Notes under the pieces: model-generated
The model's input: the letters and a program-made list of their open reading frames with translations, nothing else
The model's database searches: none
Told to the model about the DNA's origin: nothing
Shown here: positions 36,914 to 43,626 of the stretch, one piece after another
Layout of the letters: every line of letters begins with the position of its first letter
Position numbering within the stretch: position 1 is the stretch's first letter
Position numbers and translations under genes: made by a program
Source: Candidatus Aenigmatarchaeota archaeon
GTDB taxonomy: Archaea; Aenigmatarchaeota; Aenigmatarchaeia; QMZP01; QMZT01
Assembly: GCA_011772645.1 (NCBI GenBank)
Contig: WVZE01000004.1
Location: 9,482 to 53,107, forward strand
DNA: 43,626 bases
Reading direction: 5' to 3'

Positions 36914-39900
36914 TTATTTGAGCTCTGACATTTTCTTCTCAAGCGATGCAAGCTTCTCCTCGTTCCTCTTCTTCAGGTTTCCATACGCCTTCTCTGATAT
37001 CAGGCCATCCTTGAACTCCCTTTCCAGAAGGTTCAGAACCCTCCTCACGCTTGCCACTTCCCTTGCCAGTGATTCCTTCTCCTCGATTTTCTCAACAAGA
37101 ACCGTCCTCGGCTTCGCCCTTGGCAACTGAAGCTTGAATATGCTCTCCACCCTTCCCTTTATCTTCCTCACGAAGAACAGGAGTATGATTATAACCAAGA
37201 CCAAAATTACCAGAACAACAATTAACCATGGCGGTATAAAGGTTACCAGGGGCTGGATGAACGGGGCTTTCGAAAGCTGGTATTTCGCTCTCTCCAGAAG
37301 GTTCCATCCAACGTAGACCGCGCTGAGCGCGTCGTCATACATCTTCTTGTTGAGATAGTCTTTCGCATCATCTATCCTTTCCTTTATCTGGTCTATCAGA
37401 GGCGTGATTTCACTCACGTCCTTTCCCACGCCTTTCGCCTCCTCAACATCCATCTCAAAATCCCTGAGCGCTTTCTCAAGCCTCTCTATCTCCCATCTTA
37501 CGAGATCCTCCCTGGAGGTGAAAACCACTATCTTGAATATCTTTTCATCGCTTGTTTTGTTGTTGCGTGCAATCCCTTCCGCGATCAGCGTTCCGAAGTA
37601 TTCTTTCGGTTCCGCTATACTGGGCATGCTCAGTTTCACGTTAAAGATTGAGGTGTTTCCTCTTTGAAGATATCCAACAACCTTTGGCGTGATATCTATC
37701 CAAGGTGTTGGGATACCGACTATTCTCAACGTCACATTCTGGAGCCCCACACCTCCTGTGTTCTCAACCTCGACTGTTAGATATTTGGTGGCGCCGGTCT
37801 CTATTCCCACCTCCTGAAGGTATTTCGTGATCTCTATCTTGGGAGCCCTGACCTCAGGGGCTGCAGGCGCTGCAGGCGCTCCTGGAGCACCGGGAGGACC
37901 GGGAGGAGTTGGCGGACCCTCCTCTACGACATTGAAACTTGCGTTTGCTGAAGCCGTGGGCTGTGAAGGGTCGTACGTGACCAAAGCGTTCACATAGTAT
38001 GTTCCCAAGGGCTGGGTCGGTGTTATGTAAAGATTCTTCACCAGGGTCCTGTTGGAGAAGGCAGGAACGTTTACGTAATCATACTGGTAACTCCATGTCT
38101 GGTTTTGGCCGGACACCCAGTATTCAACCTTAACGTCCGTGTGAGAAATCTCCCCCCTGTTCTCCAGGTATATCTCAAAATCTATGTAGTCATTCTGATA
38201 CGTCTGACCTTCCAACAGGTTTATCGCCACGTCGTAAGGACCTCCTGCAGCTATCCTGAACACCTCCATATCCCAGCCGGGTTTACCCCCGAGCATCACC
38301 TCTAATACAGCAACGTACGTCCCTGTCTGTGTCGTGTTCTCATCCAGTATTTCCGTTAAATAATTATAGAAACCCGGAGAGGTCTCTGTGAAATCGCTTT
38401 TACTTAAATTTCCCCAGGGTCGGGTAACCAGCTGTAAACCATATATGGAGCCCGTGTAATACACTTTCAGGTCTATCGAGTCGGGTTCTGAAGGCACACC
38501 GCTCCCAAGAACAGAAACGCTTATAGGCATGGGTTGTGAAACGAGAGAGGGATCAGGGATCGCAACTCTCGCAGTAACCTCGCTATCCTCCCTCACCTCG
38601 AACTGGTAGGATGTCATGACCTGAACGGTTTTGTTCACACTGGCTTCATAATACGAGGAATTGGTCGTTATGTTATAGCTGCCGAAAACGGCATCATCGA
38701 TGATTTCGAATTCCGGCGGGATATCTATTCTCCCGTTGGAGGATGTGGTATGAACGGTTGAAGGATCGGGAGGGACAACAAGGTTCTGTAGGGGGTCTCT
38801 TATCGTGAATGTAGCGTTCACGCTACCCAAGGGATTACCCGTGAAATCTTCCACGCTGTAGTTTATCGCTCCCCTTTCCCCCTGGTAGTAAATACCGCTT
38901 TCCCTGAAGGTTCCAAGGTTCACGATAAGTTTAGTGTAGATAGTAAAGCTTGAGGCGTTCGTTCCGTTCTTACCCTGTATGTCGAAGGATATCACGCTCA
39001 CGTTGTAAATGCCTTTGAGGGAGGTGTCCCCCCAGAGTCCGTGATCTGCATCGTAAGGGAAGTATATGTCGTATTTATATGTGTCAGCCAGTTGCCCGAA
39101 GAAGTCCATCTGCGCCGTGTAGCTCGTCCCGTTGGGTCCTGTTATGTTTATCGAGGCGTTTTGGATAGGGTTCAAAGCGCTCAGGTCGGTTACGTTCGCG
39201 AATATCCGGATGCTCCCGTTCTGCCCTGTCTGGTTGGGGTATACCCCAACAACCACCTTGGGCTTGACGTAAGGATTGAGAACTATCTGGAGAATAAGGA
39301 AGTCAGGAGACGAACCAGCCTGAGTGGCGTTTATCGTGTAGTTCGTGAGGTGGAACTGTATGGGAGCGCCGGTAGCGTTGTAGAGAACCGAGAACCTATG
39401 GGATTCGAGCTTGTTTATCGAAAAGCTAGTCTCATTGGTCCACGTGTAGTTCACAGGGGACGATTCGGAAGAATACGGCGTTATGTTGAAATCAATTTGA
39501 ACGTTGCCGGTGTTGTTTATGGTTACATTCCCTGGACACACGAAACCGTATTCAGGGGTCATGGGTCTTTCGCAGTAGGGCGGATCCGGCGTGATGATCC
39601 ACGTCCTGCTCGTGGGGACGTTTACCTGAATGCTCAGATTCTTCCACCCCGCGTTTAAGGTTGTTATGTTCAGGGTCCCGTTATACAAACCCGGGGCGTA
39701 ACCTGCCGGGACGGAGACATTGACCAGAACGGTATGAAGTTCTCCGGCTGACATGTTCGTAACGTTTGGCGGGTTGAACTTGAGCGGGACGAAGGTGAAA
39801 TTGAAGTCACCCAATCCCGTCACCTCCAGACTCACGTTAATCACCACATCGTTACCGGAGGAATTCAGGGTGAGATTATCGAAGTTAACGTTCGTTCCGT

Positions 39901-42895
39901 GCGTGACATCCCCTGTCAGATTATCCTCTGCTATTTCGAAAATGACGTTTGATTCAACGGTTATGTTAAGAAGAGTGAAATTCACGCTTTTCCCCACCTC
40001 CGGGTTCTCCCACTCAACGCTTACGTTCACAGAATAGTTCCCGGGAAGCGTTCCGTTAAGAACGGTTATCAGGAAATATCTTACGCATGAATCCCCTGCC
40101 TGAACGTTCCCGCAGGGTTCGTTCGAAACGTTCGAGGTTATGTTCCCTGGAAGACCAAGGGTTATGTTCGTATCGAAAGCGACTCCTGTCTCTGTGTTGG
40201 TTGTATTTACGAACAAGGGGAAGCTCTGATTTACATACCAGGTTATGTTTTCCGCGGTGAAGTTGGTGGGATCTATGAAAATGCTCATGTTGGTTCCGGA
40301 GACCGACACCTCCAGGGTTATGTTCTTCCACCCATCGTTCCCGCTGGTTACGTTCAACGTCCCGTTGTAAGTCCCGGGGATCACATCAGGGGAAACGGTG
40401 AGATTTATCTGTACCCCCTTCAATTCCCCCGGAACCATGAAGGAAACGTTCGGCGGGATTAATTCGAAGGTGAAGTTCCCATCAAATCCCGAGATGTTGA
40501 AGGTGATGTTCTGAAGATAGGAGTTACCGCTCGAATTTATCGTGAAGTTCCCTATGTTCTTTTCCTTCTCCTTTGCCACTATTCCCGATATCTTGTTGTT
40601 AGGCAACGGGACTATGTCCAGTATGGAATTCGGAAGAACCGTTACGTTTACAGAGGTTGTATTTATGTCATAAGAGCTATCGGAATTTCTCCATTCAACA
40701 CTCACGTTGAAGGTGTAATTGCCCGCGGGCGTTCCCTCAAAAACGATTATTGAGAAATACCTTTCGCATGATTTGCCTATGAGTATATCGCCACAGCTTT
40801 CGGAGGTTACGTTTGCGGTTATGTTATCCGGCAAACCCAAAGTGATGTTCGCATAGTAGGCAGAACCGTTTTCCAGGTTTGTTGCGTTCACTGCAATCGG
40901 AAGGCTCTGGTCGGCATACCAGGTTATGTTATCATACGTTAGGTTGGAAGGTATGGAAACTACGCTTAGGTTCGTGGTAAAACCCTCAACCGTGAATTCA
41001 TCCCAATCTAAACCGCTGTTGTTGTATTTCGTGGCGCTGCAGTTAAGAACGTATGTTTTGTATTCGGACGGGGCGAAAAACTGGATGAAATACGTCCCGT
41101 TGTTGTAGTCCGTTATGTTGTTCTGATCGATTTCAGAGGAATCGTACGTGCAGTTTATCGTCGCATTAGGTATCCATGCATCCCTCCTGTAATTCTTCAC
41201 CTCCAGTGTAACGTTAATAAGTCTGTCGGGGAAACCCGTCTTGTTTTTAACGGACGTTATGTTGATAAAATAATCATCGGTAACGTTGAACGTGAAAAAG
41301 CTTTTATTCAAAAGATACCACGTGTCGTTGAACACCCAAAACGTAACATTCCACAGATCCACCGAGGCGTTTTCAGGTAGGAAATAACTGTTGTTGTAAA
41401 CATCATCCCCGTCACCGTCGTAGAGCGTGATGTTGATATCATCGTTCGTGCCGGCAGTTCCCATATCCAGGGTGGCGTTGACCCTTTTCGAAAGGTCGTA
41501 GGGATCGACCGTTACGTTAGCCCTGAATATAACGGTTTCATTCTTATTGAACACGCTTACGTTAACCTCCGAAGCATTATACGTTCTTCCCACGACAATA
41601 ACCTGCCAGGCTTCCAGGTTATCCCTTGTCAGGACAACGTTCTTGAGCAGACCATATTTCAGGTTTATTATCTGGTTCTCGTCACCGGCTGTCCCGTTGA
41701 ACTGCATGAAAGAAACCTGACTTATTAACCCGCCGGCAGAGATGTTTGTTGTATTCAAAGTTATACCTATCCTTCCGGTGTTGTCAACATCATTGTATGC
41801 GTAGAAGTTCGATGTTCCTGTTTCGTTCAGGTTTATTATCCCTGCTGACCAGCTTCCCTGCTCCTCTGCTCCCCATGCCCAGGAGCCAGGATCCGTTGTG
41901 TTCGAGTAGTTGGGAAAATCATAAGGAGGATTGCTGTAAGGGTTGTTGAAGGTTGTGTTTACGTTTATTCCGGGGACAGAGGCATACGTTGAGTTTCTTG
42001 AGATATCATAGCCTGCATCGTTCTCGTATACCTGTTCGATCTTCACAAACACGTTGTTCGAATAGAACACGTATCTTTTCGTAAGTAAACCCTCTCCTGT
42101 CTTGTTTTCAGTCAAATTCCACAGGGTCTCCTCACCAATCTGTTCGACAATTATCCTTATCGGGCCTACATGCTTGAAGGTCGCGTTGTTCCTGAAATCA
42201 AACCCGAAGTCGTTCGTTCCGTTTGAATATTTTGTGTATTCAGCCGTCCTGCCGTCCGGATCGGGCTTTATAATCTCGTTTGACGTCCCCAAGTCTATCA
42301 CGTGGTAGATACCCGAGGTGTTCTCCACTCTCTCGGTATCAACAAACCATGCCATTATGGAGTTGTTCACGTTAAACTCCTCGATGCTTCCCGCATAGCT
42401 GTATATCAGATCGCTCGAATAGTTCGGTTTTTCCTTGTTCCCGTTTTCAGTTATATCGAAGTAAACGTAGTAATACCTCACCGTGTTTTTCGGGGTTGTC
42501 CCGTTCAGCAGGAAGGAAAGAACACCAACAGCGTTGGTGGTTGGGTTATAACCATCGTCCTTGTCGAACTGACTTTTAACTTCCCAGAGAATCGAGCCTG
42601 TGGAGTTGTATTCGATCACTCGGGTGGAATTCTCATCGAACGTTCCCGAAATGTTCAGTTCCTTCAGGATGTTGGTGAAGTTCACCTCGTACTCAACTGG
42701 CCAGTCTATACGTGAAGTTTTGTTGTTCGGGCTGTAGAATTCGCTCGTATTTATGTCAAGCCTGAACCTGTGTCGCCACCTTTCGCTCCACCATTCGTCA
42801 TCATAGTTCTGGGACGAGATGTTCAAGATACCAAGGCTTACAAAGGTCAGGACTATGCAAACCAAAACGAACTTTTTATAACGAATTTTGTTCAC
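36914..42895 (-). CDS. Giant sequon-rich surface protein with C-terminal membrane span and cytoplasmic tail
   Basis: 1993 residues. Signal peptide (about 7-27), then a WWSERWRHRFRLDINTSEF-type N-terminal domain resembling DUF2341-like archaeal surface domains. A very long Ig/NEW3-like beta region follows, full of N-x-S/T sequons. Two copies of a module of about 225 residues start near 640 and 867 (SNLTYDNITWYADQSLPI and TNFTAENITWYVNQSFPL). A CARDB-like domain (about 1560-1655) precedes a Pro/Ala/Gly linker (about 1660-1685) and a further NEW3-like domain. Membrane helix at about 1886-1910 (LIVVLVILVLVIIILLFF), basic stop-transfer, then a cytoplasmic coil ending in the FKDGLISEKAYGNLKKR hairpin. 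The GTG start overlaps the previous stop (GTGA). Confidence 0.88.
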   Translation of the reverse strand: MNKIRYKKFVLVCIVLTFVSLGILNISSQNYDDEWWSERWRHRFRLDINTSEFYSPNNKTSRIDWPVEYEVNFTNILKELNISGTFDENSTRVIEYNSTGSILWEVKSQFDKDDGYNPTTNAVGVLSFLLNGTTPKNTVRYYYVYFDITENGNKEKPNYSSDLIYSYAGSIEEFNVNNSIMAWFVDTERVENTSGIYHVIDLGTSNEIIKPDPDGRTAEYTKYSNGTNDFGFDFRNNATFKHVGPIRIIVEQIGEETLWNLTENKTGEGLLTKRYVFYSNNVFVKIEQVYENDAGYDISRNSTYASVPGINVNTTFNNPYSNPPYDFPNYSNTTDPGSWAWGAEEQGSWSAGIINLNETGTSNFYAYNDVDNTGRIGITLNTTNISAGGLISQVSFMQFNGTAGDENQIINLKYGLLKNVVLTRDNLEAWQVIVVGRTYNASEVNVSVFNKNETVIFRANVTVDPYDLSKRVNATLDMGTAGTNDDINITLYDGDGDDVYNNSYFLPENASVDLWNVTFWVFNDTWYLLNKSFFTFNVTDDYFINITSVKNKTGFPDRLINVTLEVKNYRRDAWIPNATINCTYDSSEIDQNNITDYNNGTYFIQFFAPSEYKTYVLNCSATKYNNSGLDWDEFTVEGFTTNLSVVSIPSNLTYDNITWYADQSLPIAVNATNLENGSAYYANITLGLPDNITANVTSESCGDILIGKSCERYFSIIVFEGTPAGNYTFNVSVEWRNSDSSYDINTTSVNVTVLPNSILDIVPLPNNKISGIVAKEKEKNIGNFTINSSGNSYLQNITFNISGFDGNFTFELIPPNVSFMVPGELKGVQINLTVSPDVIPGTYNGTLNVTSGNDGWKNITLEVSVSGTNMSIFIDPTNFTAENITWYVNQSFPLFVNTTNTETGVAFDTNITLGLPGNITSNVSNEPCGNVQAGDSCVRYFLITVLNGTLPGNYSVNVSVEWENPEVGKSVNFTLLNITVESNVIFEIAEDNLTGDVTHGTNVNFDNLTLNSSGNDVVINVSLEVTGLGDFNFTFVPLKFNPPNVTNMSAGELHTVLVNVSVPAGYAPGLYNGTLNITTLNAGWKNLSIQVNVPTSRTWIITPDPPYCERPMTPEYGFVCPGNVTINNTGNVQIDFNITPYSSESSPVNYTWTNETSFSINKLESHRFSVLYNATGAPIQFHLTNYTINATQAGSSPDFLILQIVLNPYVKPKVVVGVYPNQTGQNGSIRIFANVTDLSALNPIQNASINITGPNGTSYTAQMDFFGQLADTYKYDIYFPYDADHGLWGDTSLKGIYNVSVISFDIQGKNGTNASSFTIYTKLIVNLGTFRESGIYYQGERGAINYSVEDFTGNPLGSVNATFTIRDPLQNLVVPPDPSTVHTTSSNGRIDIPPEFEIIDDAVFGSYNITTNSSYYEASVNKTVQVMTSYQFEVREDSEVTARVAIPDPSLVSQPMPISVSVLGSGVPSEPDSIDLKVYYTGSIYGLQLVTRPWGNLSKSDFTETSPGFYNYLTEILDENTTQTGTYVAVLEVMLGGKPGWDMEVFRIAAGGPYDVAINLLEGQTYQNDYIDFEIYLENRGEISHTDVKVEYWVSGQNQTWSYQYDYVNVPAFSNRTLVKNLYITPTQPLGTYYVNALVTYDPSQPTASANASFNVVEEGPPTPPGPPGAPGAPAAPAAPEVRAPKIEITKYLQEVGIETGATKYLTVEVENTGGVGLQNVTLRIVGIPTPWIDITPKVVGYLQRGNTSIFNVKLSMPSIAEPKEYFGTLIAEGIARNNKTSDEKIFKIVVFTSREDLVRWEIERLEKALRDFEMDVEEAKGVGKDVSEITPLIDQIKERIDDAKDYLNKKMYDDALSAVYVGWNLLERAKYQLSKAPFIQPLVTFIPPWLIVVLVILVLVIIILLFFVRKIKGRVESIFKLQLPRAKPRTVLVEKIEEKESLAREVASVRRVLNLLEREFKDGLISEKAYGNLKKRNEEKLASLEKKMSELK

Positions 42896-43626
42896 CCTTT
42901 ACCAGACAAAATCATTTTTTTCGTCCGCTCGTACGCTTCCTTGCTTATGAATCCCTTTTTGTAGGTATCTTCAAGATCCTTTAACAACACTTCCTTCCTG
43001 TTCACGGGTTTCGCCGGCTTCGCGGTAGTTCCCATTTTCGGCTTTTCTGCCGCCTTTGGCGTTACAGGAGTTTCTGCCTCCGGAGCCAGCCCGCTTTTCT
43101 TCATTTTTTCCGCCCCTTTGATCTTCACCTCGATTTCTTTCAGTCTTTCCACGTTGGCCTTCTTTGTTTTTTCAAATTCATCCTTTGAAATCCTCTTGTT
43201 CTTGTATTCATCCTCAAGAGTTTTTATCAGCATGTTTATCTCCTCTTTTTGTATCTGCAGATCATCTATCGCGTCCTTCTTGGGTTCCGCCACTTCCTCC
43301 CCTTCCCCGGAAGGCTTTAGGCTCTGGCTGAAAGCCTCAAGGTCGTCCCTTGTCACGAACCTCGAAATTTTCGCGTTCATATCGTCAACGCTTCTCATGA
43401 GCTCATTCACGAGATCATCCATACGGTCCTGCTTTGTTCTGTAGAGCAGGAATTCCTCCATCCTTTCGCTCAGTTCAACGTATATCGATTGAACCCTCTC
43501 AGCCGATTTTTCGATATTCCCCTTAAGGGCTTCCATTGCCTGAAGATTTTCCGTCACGGTTTGACTGACCTTTATGACATTCTCCAGACTTCCCAGGTTG
43601 ACCAGGACCTTTCTCATCCTGCCCAT
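42892..43626 (-). CDS. Coiled-coil protein with two SHOCT-like hairpins (start at window edge)
   Basis: 244 residues if the ATG at the window edge is the start; it could begin further upstream. Residues 1-95 are helical or coiled coil, 100-115 acidic linker, 120-170 a helical hairpin with LEDEYKNKRISKDEFEKTKK, then a Pro/Ala/Lys linker and a C-terminal copy LEDTYKKGFISKEAYERTKK. The same motif ends the giant surface protein encoded next, whose GTG overlaps this gene's TGA, so the products are made together. No membrane span: cytoplasmic. I infer that it binds the surface protein's tail. Confidence 0.8.
   Translation of the reverse strand: MGRMRKVLVNLGSLENVIKVSQTVTENLQAMEALKGNIEKSAERVQSIYVELSERMEEFLLYRTKQDRMDDLVNELMRSVDDMNAKISRFVTRDDLEAFSQSLKPSGEGEEVAEPKKDAIDDLQIQKEEINMLIKTLEDEYKNKRISKDEFEKTKKANVERLKEIEVKIKGAEKMKKSGLAPEAETPVTPKAAEKPKMGTTAKPAKPVNRKEVLLKDLEDTYKKGFISKEAYERTKKMILSGKG

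Noticed and set aside
1-43626. tRNA, rRNA or transposase genes
   Set aside because: All gaps between genes are short (at most about 135 bases). None contains a recognisable cloverleaf, TPsiC-like box or transposase frame.

Overview
The window is archaeal. Evidence: type II peptidyl-tRNA hydrolase, prefoldin alpha, an XPF/Hef-type ERCC4 nuclease, a geranylgeranyl reductase for archaeal lipids, ADP-forming acyl-CoA synthetase subunits, a CDKAL1/e-MtaB-type tRNA methylthiotransferase, class III (type IV pilin) signal peptides, and A/T-rich TATA boxes 24-28 nt upstream of many start codons (leaderless transcription). The pilin N-termini and the Cys-rich vWA protein resemble those of DPANN-type archaea. 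The lineage (Aenigmarchaeota-like at a guess) is inference only. No tRNA, rRNA, CRISPR array or insertion sequence was seen, and no gene-free stretch exceeds about 135 bases.

Layout. 1-1309 (-): MbhD-E-F-G-H order of a Mrp/Mbh ion-translocating membrane module, cut by the left edge. 1341-6201 (-): prefoldin alpha and a 1465-residue secreted vWA protein with many cysteine repeats. 6281-9069 (-): PTH2, one class III pilin and two tandem TadC-like platform proteins. 9107-11576 (-): zinc-ribbon/Hsp20 fusion, DUF2391-like membrane protein, geranylgeranyl reductase. 11637-12330 (+): NYN nuclease-like protein and a previously untracked 49-codon ORF. 12331-16169 (-): one compact operon of ACD alpha, a carbamoyltransferase, HypC, a HypC-like fusion and an EamA transporter. 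16200-17947 (+): ACD beta, a DUF457 membrane protein and two small proteins; its promoter lies in the 30 bp separating it from ACD alpha. 17994-19526 (+): a DUF1846 protein, best known from bacteria. 19536-20213 (-): ERCC4 nuclease. 20306-23423 (+): five-gene pilin-like operon. 23468-24454 (+): A+T-rich orphan. 24484-28748: methylthiotransferase, small membrane protein, inositol monophosphatase family protein, GlmS.

The most unusual part is 28826-43626 (-), almost 15 kb. One operon encodes a MinD-like ATPase with a candidate C-terminal membrane-targeting helix, an 89-residue single-pass membrane protein with a coiled-coil tail, and three giant coiled-coil proteins (844, 786 and 414 residues) packed stop-to-start. 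Immediately upstream sit an unrecognised 219-residue protein, a 1993-residue glycosylation-sequon-rich surface protein with a C-terminal membrane span and cytoplasmic tail, and a translationally coupled 244-residue coiled-coil protein. The last two share a short repeated helical-hairpin motif. I propose, as inference, an envelope-anchored intracellular scaffold: a cell-surface protein joined through its tail to coiled-coil filaments placed by a ParA/MinD-type ATPase. This is the best candidate here for an undescribed system.
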